From the NCBI GenBank assembly GCA_021405325.1, contig QWII01000001.1, forward strand, positions 186,001-250,000: a stretch of DNA of 64,000 bases. Reading direction: 5' to 3'. The notes below the pieces were generated by a model. It did not search any database, was not told the origin of the DNA, and saw only the letters and a list, made by a program, of their open reading frames with translations. This DNA is from Caldilinea sp. CFX5 (lineage in GTDB: Bacteria > Chloroflexota > Anaerolineae > Caldilineales > Caldilineaceae). Of the stretch, positions 1 to 10,891 are shown one piece after another; position 1 is the first letter of the stretch; each line of letters begins with the position of its first letter. The position numbers and the translations under genes were made by a program.

Positions 1-967
1 TGGCAAAGTAGCTGGGCGAACCACTGGAACGGATGACCACTTCATCTTTCTCATTCTTCGGGTAGTTGCTGGCTAAAAACCAGACCGCCCCATCGCGCCG
101 TTCGAGTTCGCCTCGTTGATCGAGATAATCAAGCGCTTGTTGCACCAACCCTTCGTCGTACAGGCTCTGTTCACTGAACCAGTTATCAAAACGCACGCCG
201 ATCAGCGCCAGTTGGGCTTTGAAGACATCGATAACTATGGCGATGCCAATGGGGGTTAATTCATGGATTGCCTGCTCTTTTTCCATCTCAACAAAGTGGT
301 CGCCATACTGGTCAACCAGACGACGGGCGTATTCAAGTACATAGTCACCCTGATAGCCGTCGGCCGAAATTGGTTCATCAAGCCCCAGTTGTTGCAAATA
401 GCGGGCGCGCAGGGTTTCGGCAAAGAGACGCATTTGGGTGCCGCGATCATTGACATAGAATTCGCGTTGAACACGATAGCCGGCCGCTTCCAGTACGTTA
501 GCCAGGCTATCACCCAACACCGCATTGCGCCCACTGCCGATGTGCAACGGTCCATTCGGGTTGGCGCTGACAAATTCGACCTGCCAGTGCTGCCCTTCCC
601 CCACGGTGAGATTGCCAAAGCGTTCGCCCATCTGCAGAATTGTCGCAACCTGGGTTTGTAACCAGCGCTCAGCCAGGTGCAGGTTGATAAAACCAGGGCC
701 GGCAATTTCCACAAGGCCAAGCATGTCACTGACAGGTAGATGGGCAATCACCGCTTCCGCAATGGCACACGGATTGATTTTCGCGCCCGTCGCTTTGCGG
801 ATAGCAGCCGCCACCACTAAGGCCACGTTGGTGCTGTAGTCGCCATGATCGGCCTGTTTGGGGCGGAGGATTTCCACTGTCGGTATTGCGAAAGTTGGCA
901 GTACACCGGTGGCTCGTGCAGCGATAATGGCTTGTTCGACAAGAGCTTGAATTTGATCACACAGCAT
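1..967 (-). CDS. argS: Arginyl-tRNA synthetase, N-terminal part (gene runs off the window)
   Basis: Class I synthetase that charges tRNA-Arg in the cytosol. Read on the minus strand from ATG at 967, the frame stays open to base 1, so about 322 N-terminal residues are present and the C-terminus lies outside. The N-terminal Add-1 domain carries HGDYSTNVAL near residue 41. The catalytic start is VEFVSANPNGPLHIGSGRNA near 130-149, with HIGS as the HIGH-type signature. A possible promoter (TTGAAC, 17-bp spacer, TAGAGT; 974-1002) would place the transcript start at or next to the ATG, which would make the mRNA nearly leaderless. polA lies upstream on the same strand. Confidence 0.95.
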   Translation of the reverse strand, partial: MLCDQIQALVEQAIIAARATGVLPTFAIPTVEILRPKQADHGDYSTNVALVVAAAIRKATGAKINPCAIAEAVIAHLPVSDMLGLVEIAGPGFINLHLAERWLQTQVATILQMGERFGNLTVGEGQHWQVEFVSANPNGPLHIGSGRNAVLGDSLANVLEAAGYRVQREFYVNDRGTQMRLFAETLRARYLQQLGLDEPISADGYQGDYVLEYARRLVDQYGDHFVEMEKEQAIHELTPIGIAIVIDVFKAQLALIGVRFDNWFSEQSLYDEGLVQQALDYLDQRGELERRDGAVWFLASNYPKNEKDEVVIRSSGSPSYFA

Positions 968-973
968 GAATGT

Positions 974-1002
974 ACTCTAAAATTTTTTCCAGTTTTGTTC
1001 AA
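974..1002 (-). promoter_or_regulatory. Candidate sigma70-type promoter of argS
   Basis: On the minus strand TTGAAC (997-1002) and TAGAGT (974-979) are separated by exactly 17 bases. The predicted transcript start falls within a few bases of the argS ATG at 967, implying a leaderless or nearly leaderless message. The interval also overlaps the tail of a 27-codon ORF, so the assignment is tentative. Confidence 0.35.
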
Positions 1003-1060
1003 ATAAATGAACACCAAGATCATTTATTGGTCCAAAGTGCTTGATATATATCTTCTGCAT
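977..1060 (-). pseudogene. 27-codon ORF resembling the first residues of an AAA/SMC-type ATPase
   Basis: Between polA and argS an ATG at 1060 opens a 27-residue frame whose first dozen residues, MQKIYIKHFGPI, look like the N-terminal beta strand of AAA/OLD/SMC-like ATPases, which often begin with an IxIKNFGPI pattern. The frame stops after 27 residues and no Walker A follows, so it is at most a decayed N-terminal remnant. A short in-frame peptide that resembles this by chance cannot be excluded. Confidence 0.3.
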
Positions 1061-1088
1061 TAAACCCTCGTGCCTACCATATGACGAC

Positions 1089-3896
1089 TCACGCCGGCTG
1101 CAAGTCGTACCAATTCGGCCCCACCTCGACATCCACCTTGAGCGGCACATCCAGTTGATAAGCATTTTCCATCACCTCGCAGATGACCGGCACCAATGCC
1201 TCTTTTTCCCCAACCGGCGCTTCCAATACCAACTCGTCATGCACTTGCAGCAACATGCGCGCCTGGAAGCCCTCCGCCTGTAATCGTTCATGCAGGCGAA
1301 TCATCGCGATCTTCATAATGTCAGCGGCGGCGCCTTGAATGGGCGCGTTGATGGCGGCCCGTTCAACCGCGGCGCGCTGCATAAAGGGCAGGCGACCGCT
1401 TTGCAACTCAGGGAAGAAGCGTTTGCGCCCCAGCAACGTCTCGACATAGCCGGCTTCGTTCGCCATTTTGGTTGTCTTCTCGATATACTCCTTGATGTTG
1501 GGGTAGGTGACAAAGTATTGATCCATAAAGCGCCGCGCCTCTTTGGGGTCCATGTCGGTGCGGTTGCTGATGCCAAAGGCGCTGGAGCCGTAGATGGTGG
1601 CAAAGTTAATCGTCTTGGCCAGACCACGCTGGTCGCGCGTCACCTGCTCAATCGGCACGCCAAAGAGTTTGGAGGCGGTAGTGGCGTGAATATCCTGGTC
1701 GTTGCGGAAGGCGTTGATCAGCGTCTCTTCCTTGGCGACATGGGCCAGAATGCGCAGTTCGATCTGGCTATAGTCCGCAGAGATGAGCAGGCACCCTGCC
1801 GGCACAACAAAGGCGCGGCGAATCTCACGCCCCAACTCGGTGCGGATGGGGATATTTTGCAGGTTAGGGTTGCTGCTGCTCATACGGCCGGTGACGGCGC
1901 CAGTCTGGTTAAAGCTGGTGTGCAGCCGGCCGGTCTCTGGGTTGACCAGTTCGGGCAGTGAATCGACATAGGTGCCGCGCAACTTTTCCAACTGGCGCTG
2001 TTCAAAGATGATCGCCAACAGTCGCCGTTGCTTGTCGGTCAGGTCAGTGGTCATGGAAGCGAGTTTTTCCAATTCCAGCGCCGCCGTGCTGATCTGACCG
2101 CCTTTGGTGCGCGTTAACCCTTTGGTCGGCAGCTTCATCTCTTCAAAGAGAACCTGATTGAGTTGCTGCGTGCTGCGCTGATTGAAGGGATGGCCGACAA
2201 TTTCAAAAAGTTCCGTCTCCAACACGTTAAGTCGGTCCGTCAACTTCACAGACATAACGGAGAGGTAGTTGGTATCCAGGGTAATGCCGGCCATCTCCAT
2301 ATCGGTCAGCACCGGCAGGAGCGGCATTTCAATGGTCTCATAGAGCGACCACATGCCCGCCGCCTGGAGACGAGGCGCCAGCTTATCAAAGAGTTGAATC
2401 GTAGCATCAACATCGGCGCCGCAGTAGGCCGTGACGCGGTCGATGGCAATCTGGTCAATCGTCACCTGTTTGCGCCCGCTGCCGATCAGAGAGATGATGT
2501 CAGTCATCTGCCACTCCAACTCGGTGGCGGCGAGATCTTTCAAGCCCAGTGCGCGACTCGCCGGATCTAATAACCAGGCCATCGTCATCGTATCATGAAT
2601 CGGGCCGGCAATATTCAAGCCATAGCGCCGGCAGACCGTCAGGTCATATTTGCCGTTATGGGCCAACTTCGGAACGGCTGGATTGGCCAGAATTGGTTGC
2701 AGTGCGGCCTGCACCGCAGACCACGGCAACTGGGCGCCTTCGGTATGGGCGATGGGAATATAGGCCGCTTGTCCAGCCGCCCACGCCAGCCCCAGCCCAA
2801 CCAGTTTGGCCTGGACAGCATCGGTGCTGGTGGTCTCCACATCAAAGCTGATGCGTTCGGCGGCGCTGAGTGTTTTAACCAGTTCAGCCAGACCAGCCTG
2901 GTCTTGAACACAGAGATAGCTGGTGCTGATCGGCGCAGCCGGTGCGGCGGCGACAGCAACGCCTGGTTCTGCAAATAACCCCATCTGTCCGCTCGCGGTG
3001 GCGCCGGGCGTTGTTTCATTGCCAAAGCCGTCGGCTTGCGGCAACTCTTTCAGGAGGCTGCGAAATTCCAGTTCAGTAAAGAGCGCCACCACGGCATTCT
3101 GATTGTAACTGCGTAGCCGGCACGCTTCAGGCTCGAAAGTCACCGGCAGATCACGCACAATCGTCACTAGCCGCTTGTTCAATTCCACTTGTGGTTGGGC
3201 ATCGAGCAGGCTCTGGCGCGTCTTGGGGCCGGGAATGGCGTCGAGGTTAGCATAGAGCTTTTCTAGGCTGCCAAATTCTTTAAGCAACTTCGAGGCCGTC
3301 TTTTCACCCACCCCCGGCACGCCCGGAATATTGTCCGAGGTGTCGCCGGTGAGTGCTTTGAGGTCGATAAACTGGGCCGGGGTCAACGCATACCGTTCCT
3401 GCACTTCCGCCAGCCCATAGACGCTGGTGACCGGGTTGGGACCACCGGAGGTGTAGAGAATCTTGGTGCGCTCATCGACCAGTTGAAACATATCACGGTC
3501 GCCGGTCATCACCAGCACATCAAAATTTTGTTCCGCCGCCTGACGCGACAGCGTTCCCAACACATCATCCGCTTCATAGTTAGGATAGGTGATAATGGGA
3601 ATCATAAAGGCGCGCAACAGTTGGTCGATGCGCGTCATCTGGGTGCGCATCTCGTCCGGCATACTGTCGCGGGTGGCTTTATAGGCCGTGAACTCGCTAT
3701 GGCGCCAGGTGTCGCCCAGGTCAAAGGCAACGGCCACATACTCTGGCTGATACTCTTTGAAGACGCTCAACAATTTGCGCGCAAAGCCAAAGACTGCGCC
3801 CGTTGGCTCACCCTCGCGCGTCGAAAGCGGCGTCTTCATGCCGAAAAAGGCGCGATAGGCTTGGGAATGACCGTCGATGAGAAGAAGTGTAGGCAT
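1089..3896 (-). CDS. polA: DNA polymerase I with 5'-3' exo, 3'-5' exo and polymerase domains
   Basis: Family A polymerase for Okazaki-fragment maturation and repair, 935 residues, which is full length. The 5'-3' exonuclease/FEN domain covers about 1-290 (YEADD, TGDRD, GDTSDNIPGVPGVGEKTA). The 3'-5' proofreading domain appears intact: FDVET near 351-355, AHNGKYDL for Exo II and YCGAD for Exo III. Polymerase motif A is SADYSQIEL, motif B is RGLAKTINFATIYG with the ddNTP-discriminating Phe, and motif C is VHDELVLEAP. Chloroflexota and many thermophiles often have lost proofreading in PolA; here it looks retained. ATG at 3896; argS follows downstream on the same strand. Confidence 0.98.
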   Translation of the reverse strand: MPTLLLIDGHSQAYRAFFGMKTPLSTREGEPTGAVFGFARKLLSVFKEYQPEYVAVAFDLGDTWRHSEFTAYKATRDSMPDEMRTQMTRIDQLLRAFMIPIITYPNYEADDVLGTLSRQAAEQNFDVLVMTGDRDMFQLVDERTKILYTSGGPNPVTSVYGLAEVQERYALTPAQFIDLKALTGDTSDNIPGVPGVGEKTASKLLKEFGSLEKLYANLDAIPGPKTRQSLLDAQPQVELNKRLVTIVRDLPVTFEPEACRLRSYNQNAVVALFTELEFRSLLKELPQADGFGNETTPGATASGQMGLFAEPGVAVAAAPAAPISTSYLCVQDQAGLAELVKTLSAAERISFDVETTSTDAVQAKLVGLGLAWAAGQAAYIPIAHTEGAQLPWSAVQAALQPILANPAVPKLAHNGKYDLTVCRRYGLNIAGPIHDTMTMAWLLDPASRALGLKDLAATELEWQMTDIISLIGSGRKQVTIDQIAIDRVTAYCGADVDATIQLFDKLAPRLQAAGMWSLYETIEMPLLPVLTDMEMAGITLDTNYLSVMSVKLTDRLNVLETELFEIVGHPFNQRSTQQLNQVLFEEMKLPTKGLTRTKGGQISTAALELEKLASMTTDLTDKQRRLLAIIFEQRQLEKLRGTYVDSLPELVNPETGRLHTSFNQTGAVTGRMSSSNPNLQNIPIRTELGREIRRAFVVPAGCLLISADYSQIELRILAHVAKEETLINAFRNDQDIHATTASKLFGVPIEQVTRDQRGLAKTINFATIYGSSAFGISNRTDMDPKEARRFMDQYFVTYPNIKEYIEKTTKMANEAGYVETLLGRKRFFPELQSGRLPFMQRAAVERAAINAPIQGAAADIMKIAMIRLHERLQAEGFQARMLLQVHDELVLEAPVGEKEALVPVICEVMENAYQLDVPLKVDVEVGPNWYDLQPA

Positions 3897-3912
3897 GGTT
3901 TGTTTGTCAATG

Positions 3913-3993
3913 TGCTGCGTGCTTCGTGGCCTTCGACAGGCTCAGGCCACGAAGCACGCAGCACGCAGCACGCAGCACGAAGCACGAAGCACG
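3913..3993. repeat. Palindromic intergenic repeat with TTCGACAGGCTCA centre
   Basis: Perfect 19-bp arms (3913-3931 and 3945-3963) surround TTCGACAGGCTCA, followed by several tandem copies of a CACGAAG/CACGCAG word. The 51-bp palindrome is repeated without change at 49146-49196. It lies between polA and the next upstream minus-strand gene. Confidence 0.85.
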
Positions 3994-3995
3994 TT

Positions 3996-4214
3996 CTAAT
4001 TTTCAATCACCAAATTGCCCTGCTGGAGCAGATCTTTCACCTGGCTGATCTTGAGGATCGAGCGCAGGGTGCGCATCCGGCGCCCGGCATCCAGGCGGTA
4101 GCGACCGGCGGGCAGTTCCAAAATATAATTCTTGTTGGACCGATTGGCGAGGATGATGATGTCGTCCTTATCTTCCTGCCAGGTGTTACTGTTGCTGGAT
4201 GTGTTCTTTCCCAT
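3996..4214 (-). CDS. Small conserved-looking protein of unknown function
   Basis: 72 residues from ATG at 4214, read toward polA. The middle part (LANRSNKNYILELPAGRYRL) followed by a basic DAGRRMRTLRS segment reads like an ordered small domain. There is no signal peptide or membrane segment. I chose the internal ATG because the longer frame back to 4277 is made of low-complexity intergenic repeat. A weak AGAAAAGG lies upstream. It could form an operon with polA, though a palindromic repeat separates them. I do not recognise the family. Confidence 0.6.
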   Translation of the reverse strand: MGKNTSSNSNTWQEDKDDIIILANRSNKNYILELPAGRYRLDAGRRMRTLRSILKISQVKDLLQQGNLVIEN

Positions 4215-4236
4215 GACAATGATTGCCTTTTCTAAG

Positions 4237-4290
4237 GTTAGTTGGCTGGTTAGTTGGTTTGCTAGTCGTCTATTCAACCAGCTAACTAAC
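4237..4290. repeat. Imperfect inverted repeat of GTTAGTTGGCTGGTT words
   Basis: GTTAGTTGGCTGGTT at 4237-4251 faces AACCAGCTAACTAAC at 4276-4290 with one mismatch. This is the same architecture as the other palindromic spacers in this window but with a different word. Confidence 0.6.
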
Positions 4291-4501
4291 TAGCTAATCA
4301 ACAAAATTTCATCTCTTATTGCACCTATTATACCGCCGGAAACGCCTTTTTGACAAAGATACGGGGTAACTATTCAGCCATCAGATTGTGCAGGTTACAC
4401 AGCTTAACAAATCGGCCTGAATCGTTACGCTACATTGCAGATCACTACTGGTCCTTCCCCGACACGCTTGTTGCCGCGATCGCGGCTTTTCAAACAGCTT
4501 C

Positions 4502-6046
4502 TCAGGTAACCACTGGGTGGCTGCTGTTTTGTTGTTGGGCCGGCGCTGGCGGCTGGGTGGGTTGGGGCCAGGCTTGCCAGAGCGTTGCGCCGACCATCAA
4601 GGCAAAGCCGCCGACATAGATCAACAAAAAGGCGCCCAGCATCCAATGCCCTTGGGCTAGGGCAATGCTCACGGTACACACCGCATAGAGGAACAGCCCT
4701 GCCTCGCCGATCAGGGTGCCGTCCAGCGGCAAACGGTAGGCGCTGCGCTGCCAGCCGTCGCTTTTGGTTTCCACCCGAAACTTGGGGGTGCGCAAGAAGA
4801 CGCCGCCCTGGTTGCGTAACCCTTGCCAGACGGCCAGCGTGTTGTTAAAGCAGAGACCAGTCCCCAGCAGCGTAAGGAGCGGCAAATAGCGCCACTGACG
4901 CCACCAGTAGCGACCATGCAGCACAATTTGGGCCACAGCGTATAAGAGCGGCGGGCCCAAAGAGGCCAAACTGAGCAGCGCCAGTTGCGAACCAGGGTTC
5001 TGACCGGCCAACAAGAGCGGCAAACTGACCAACAACAGCAGCAATAAGAGCGGGTGAATCAGATAGTTGCCCAGGTGAATCAGCGCCGTCAGCCGCACTA
5101 GAAGCGGCCACTCACTGCGCCAGACCCGTCCGCCCACTTTGCGCAACGTCTGGATACTGCCCTTGGCCCAGCGGAACTGTTGGCGCTTGAAGGCAGCCAG
5201 TTGGGGTGGAATTTCGGCGGGCGCCTCGACCGCGCACAGAAAGCAGGGTTGCCAGCCGGCCAACTGGGCGCGATAGCTCAGATCCAGGTCTTCACAGAGG
5301 GTGTCGGCGTGCCAGCCCCCTACCGCCGGGTCGTCAATGCAGGCGCGCCGCCAGATGCCGCCGGAGCCGTTAAAGCCAATGGGAAAACCGCCCGCTTGCC
5401 GACCGGCCTGTTCGACCACAAAGTGACCATCCAGCGCCAGCGCCTGGCTGCGGGTCAACGGCGAATAGGCCGCATTGAGATGGCCCCAGCGGGATTGTAC
5501 AAAGCCGACCCGTTCACCGCCAGATCCGGAAAAGCGCGGCAAAGTGCGCACCAGGAAATCGCGCGGCGGTGCAAAGTCGGCGTCAAAGATAGCAATAAAC
5601 TCACCTTTCGCCAGCGGCGCCGCATAGGCCAGCGCGCCGGCTTTGAAACCATCACGCGTTGGCCGGCGAATGACGGTGACATCCACCCCCTGCCGTTGCC
5701 AATATTCGGCGCGTCGCAACGCGATGGCGGTCGTCTGATCAGTTGAATCGTCTAAAACCTGAATCTGCAAAAGCTGACGCGGGTAATCGAGCGCAGCACA
5801 GGCGTCAATCAGGCGTTCAATCACATGCCATTCATTGTAGATGGGTAACTGGATTGTGACAGTGGGCCGCGCCTGTAAACGCCGCGGCTGATGATGAGCA
5901 GCAGGTTGACTGCGCCACTGTTGACGCAGAAAGAGAAAGGTTAAACCAAACGCTTGGAGACCATAGAGAGCCAGGCCAATCATGCCAACGGCATAGAAAC
6001 TTTGCAAGATGAATGCAAGCGCAACCAGCAGCGGTGTCATGTGCAT
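4502..6046 (-). CDS. Membrane-bound family 2 glycosyltransferase (cellulose-synthase-like)
   Basis: About 514 residues. An N-terminal membrane helix is followed by a cytosolic GT-A domain and about four C-terminal membrane segments. The processive GT2 signatures are visible: DDSTD, FDADFAP (DxD), GFNGSGGIWRR, CEDLDLSYR in place of the usual TED, and QQFRWAKG (QxxRW). This matches glucosyl/mannosyl transferases of the CslA/ceramide-glucosyltransferase-like group that extend a polysaccharide or glycolipid across the membrane. The substrate cannot be told from sequence. ATG at 6046 is preferred over TTG at 6061, although an AAGGAAG sits directly before that TTG. It stands alone, divergent from lon. 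Confidence 0.85.
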   Translation of the reverse strand: MHMTPLLVALAFILQSFYAVGMIGLALYGLQAFGLTFLFLRQQWRSQPAAHHQPRRLQARPTVTIQLPIYNEWHVIERLIDACAALDYPRQLLQIQVLDDSTDQTTAIALRRAEYWQRQGVDVTVIRRPTRDGFKAGALAYAAPLAKGEFIAIFDADFAPPRDFLVRTLPRFSGSGGERVGFVQSRWGHLNAAYSPLTRSQALALDGHFVVEQAGRQAGGFPIGFNGSGGIWRRACIDDPAVGGWHADTLCEDLDLSYRAQLAGWQPCFLCAVEAPAEIPPQLAAFKRQQFRWAKGSIQTLRKVGGRVWRSEWPLLVRLTALIHLGNYLIHPLLLLLLLVSLPLLLAGQNPGSQLALLSLASLGPPLLYAVAQIVLHGRYWWRQWRYLPLLTLLGTGLCFNNTLAVWQGLRNQGGVFLRTPKFRVETKSDGWQRSAYRLPLDGTLIGEAGLFLYAVCTVSIALAQGHWMLGAFLLIYVGGFALMVGATLWQAWPQPTQPPAPAQQQNSSHPVVT

Positions 6047-6061
6047 AGATCGGATTCTCAA

Positions 6062-6518
6062 CTTCCTTATGACAAAAAATAGGCCGGCGCGCCCTGTCGC
6101 CAGCCTTCGCTATTATAGCCAAAGTGTTCAGGAGACCCAATTCCAGTCAGGGCGCGATGACAGATGTTCGGTCTGGCAAGAGGACGAAACTTAATAGGAA
6201 GCAGCGGTACTGCATAAGTAAATTGACGGGTTTATAATCTGAGAGTTTTAGCCCTGATGTAGTACAATCAAGCTATAATCGGTAGACCGCAATCCAGCCA
6301 AGAGCGCAACAACCCGACGCTGGACTGCCTGACTGCGGACTACGAATCATCCTTTTTCAGTGGATTGGATTCATCTGCTTGCCCATCATACGCCCTAGCG
6401 CAACGAAATCCGCTGTAAAACTATCCTGATTGTCACATGGCGAACGGGGAGAAATTGTTGCGCGCAATCAATAGTTGTCTGGGGACTGGTGCGCGGCAAT
6501 CATACTGTGATACATTTT
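6062..6518. other. Intergenic region between divergent glycosyltransferase and lon
   Basis: About 450 bp without a credible gene. It contains AT-rich patches including two TATAAT words (near 6231 and 6274), but neither has a convincing -35 element at the right distance. I saw no CIRCE-type heat-shock operator (TTAGCACTC-N9-GAGTGCTAA) although the next gene is lon. Confidence 0.5.
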
Positions 6519-8969
<2,451 letters not shown>

Positions 8970-8970
8970 T

Positions 8971-9110
8971 GGTAGTAAAGACTTTAGTCTTTGGCACGCT
9001 TCCAAAGACTAATGGGAGTTAGGAATTTGTTTCGGTAATCGTAGGTGCGGTTACAAACCGCACCTACGATTACCGGTTTATTTACCTAATGTTCATAAGT
9101 CTTTACTACC
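8971..9110. mobile_element. 140-bp MITE-like palindromic element, copy 1
   Basis: It begins GGTAGTAAAGACT and ends AGTCTTTACTACC as terminal inverted repeats. It holds a perfect internal hairpin with 20-bp arms (9033-9052 and 9056-9075). The element starts right after the lon stop, and its other end supplies the TAG stop of the acetyltransferase gene at 9106. A related 149-bp copy with the same ends lies at 45583-45731. No transposase is encoded. Confidence 0.75.
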
Positions 9111-9519
9111 ATTCATTGACCAACCACGTTCCCACCACCCGCCCCATGCCAATTTCTTGCGGCTTGAAACCCACTTTTTCATACAGTCCGACAGCGGTAT
9201 TGGTGAAAAGATAGACATGTTGACCGGGTAAACGGTGCAACAACGTTTCCATCATGGTGCGGGCAATGCCGCGGCCCCGATAAGGCGAATAAGTCCAAAC
9301 ATCCACCACATAGGCATTGCAAACGCCATCGGAGAGCGCCCGCGCTTTGCCAACAATTTCGTTGCCGGCGTAGGCCAGCACGGTGACGGCGCTGTTGCGG
9401 AAGGAAGCCTCCAATTGGGCCGGTGTCCGCCCATTGTCAAAGTCATCTTCCTGCACCTTGGCTTTGAGATCAGCCCAGTCTACATTTTCCAGATCCAGTT
9501 TATAGGTAATTTCGGCCAT
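9106..9519 (-). CDS. GNAT-family N-acetyltransferase
   Basis: 137 residues, one GNAT fold: an acidic N-terminal strand, VLAYAGNEIVGKARAL, then VVDVWTYSPYRGRGIARTMM, where RGRGIA is the acetyl-CoA pyrophosphate loop, and a YEKVGFKPQ end typical of the family. Substrate unknown. ATG 9519 is chosen because GGGGAGAGGG lies about nine bases upstream; the longer frame to 9732 overlaps the neighbour. It is the last gene of a RIO kinase-GNAT-GNAT-GNAT operon, 17 bases after the previous stop. Its TAG stop is part of the terminal repeat of the element at 8971-9110. Confidence 0.88.
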   Translation of the reverse strand: MAEITYKLDLENVDWADLKAKVQEDDFDNGRTPAQLEASFRNSAVTVLAYAGNEIVGKARALSDGVCNAYVVDVWTYSPYRGRGIARTMMETLLHRLPGQHVYLFTNTAVGLYEKVGFKPQEIGMGRVVGTWLVNEW

Positions 9520-9536
9520 TGGCGCCCTCTCCCCAC

Positions 9537-10313
9537 TCAATAACTGATTTTCAATAACCTTGTTGCCGAAAAGAGTCCAGCTTTTTCCAAGGTCTTTTTG
9601 GAACGATGGTTGTAATACCAACAACCGGCCACCGGTCGTAACCCCTGGGCGTGACAACAGCCGATCAGATGGGTAATGATGGCCGGGCCGATGCCTTGGT
9701 TGCGATGCTCGGCAACGGTAAACATGCCACAACTGCCGAATGTCGGCAGGAGCCGTCCTTGGTCGATGATGCCAAAGCCGACACAGTCAGCGGTAGCGCC
9801 CCGTTCGGTGATGTACAATTGTCCCGCTGCCAGGCGTTGCTCCAGCTTATCAAAAAAATCACCGGAGAGTGCTTGGAAGGTTGGCAAATCGGCCAAGATC
9901 GCTGGTCGATGGCGCAATCCCGGCGGCGCTTGATAGGGTAGGCGTTGAGGGTCATGTTGAAAGAAGTAGGCTTGCTTTTCGAGTTGGCGATAGTCATCCA
10001 GCGCATGGGCCAGAAAGAACTCATCACAGGTCGGGACAAAGGCCGCTTGCACCTCTTCCAGCTTGCGCGCCAGGGCAAAAACCCGCTGCCCCAACTGCCG
10101 ATAGCCCGGCAGCAAGGCAAATTGAGTCAGCAAGGATTGTTGATAGACCGCTGCCCAGCCGATTTGTCTATCCCCATCGTGAATCGCGTAATGATTCGAG
10201 GCGAGAATGTGGTCTTCCAGAAACGAATCGATAGGTGAGGGGAAAGCACCAAGGTATTGCTGCAAGGTCGGCAACAGATCAGTCAATGTGACTGGAACAA
10301 ATTGAATTGTCAT
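9537..10313 (-). CDS. GNAT-family N-acetyltransferase, two-part
   Basis: 258 residues. The C-terminal half (about 130-258) is a GNAT domain with CGMFTVAEHRNQGIGPAIITH, carrying the QGIG acetyl-CoA loop, and a final strand WYYNHRSKKTLEKAGLF. The N-terminal half looks like a degenerate acetyltransferase-like domain (DRQIGWAAVY), so it may be a tandem GNAT with one active half. Its start overlaps the stop of the upstream gene by four bases (ATGA), implying translational coupling. Substrate not predictable. Confidence 0.85.
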   Translation of the reverse strand: MTIQFVPVTLTDLLPTLQQYLGAFPSPIDSFLEDHILASNHYAIHDGDRQIGWAAVYQQSLLTQFALLPGYRQLGQRVFALARKLEEVQAAFVPTCDEFFLAHALDDYRQLEKQAYFFQHDPQRLPYQAPPGLRHRPAILADLPTFQALSGDFFDKLEQRLAAGQLYITERGATADCVGFGIIDQGRLLPTFGSCGMFTVAEHRNQGIGPAIITHLIGCCHAQGLRPVAGCWYYNHRSKKTLEKAGLFSATRLLKISY

Positions 10314-10891
10314 ACCAATAGTATATCTTCTCTGTCAAGGAGTGCTTGCTGCCGTCGGCGGATGAGTATTGTGCTGCCCGCGCCTGCGGGCGCAAAGCCC
10401 AGCCGTTGGAAGAGGGCGAAGGAACGATGATTGGGCGCATCAATGTCGGCTTTGATCGTTTGCAGGTTGAAACCATCAAAGCCAAACGCGATGACAGCGG
10501 ACAGAGCCTCTCGCATGAGGCCCTGTCCCCAGTAGGCGCGCCCCAGGATGCAACCGATCTCGGCGCATTGCGCTTCCTGGTCGAAGCTATGCAGGCCACA
10601 AGTGCCGATGATCCGCCCCGCTGCCCGCAAGCCGACGCCCCACTCAAGCGACGCCCGTTCAGCAAAGAGCCGGGCGACGCTCGCCAACATCTGGTCAACG
10701 TAGGTGAGATCGGGGAACGCCGGGTCACTGGTAAACACCATGACGGCGGCGTCCCCGTAAATCGCAAAGAGGTCAGCACGGTCAGCCGGCGTGAGCGCAC
10801 GCAGATCGAGGCGTGGCGTCCTGAGTGGCGGAACAGCATCCCACCCAAAGGGCGCCACTGCCTGCGGCGCGGTCAAGCACACGGCGCTCAT
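10310..10891 (-). CDS. GNAT acetyltransferase of the RimJ/RimL type
   Basis: 193 residues, opening after a short tail with LRTPRLDLRALTPADRADLF, which is the start pattern of ribosomal-protein-alanine and related acetyltransferases. It continues with IIGTCGLHSF, AEIGCILGRAYWGQGLMREA (acetyl-CoA loop) and NHRSFALFQRLGF. The RimJ/RimL subfamily acetylates N-termini of ribosomal proteins in some bacteria, but many members have other targets. Four-base overlaps with genes on both sides place it firmly in an operon with the RIO kinase upstream. Confidence 0.88.
   Translation of the reverse strand: MSAVCLTAPQAVAPFGWDAVPPLRTPRLDLRALTPADRADLFAIYGDAAVMVFTSDPAFPDLTYVDQMLASVARLFAERASLEWGVGLRAAGRIIGTCGLHSFDQEAQCAEIGCILGRAYWGQGLMREALSAVIAFGFDGFNLQTIKADIDAPNHRSFALFQRLGFAPAGAGSTILIRRRQQALLDREDILLV

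Noticed and set aside
3907..3994. CRISPR-like array because of repeated CACGAAG/CACGCAG words
   Set aside because: The words are contiguous with no spacers of constant length; it is a palindromic low-complexity repeat.
6062..6518. Heat-shock operator in front of lon
   Set aside because: No CIRCE-like inverted repeat and no convincing promoter pair could be placed.
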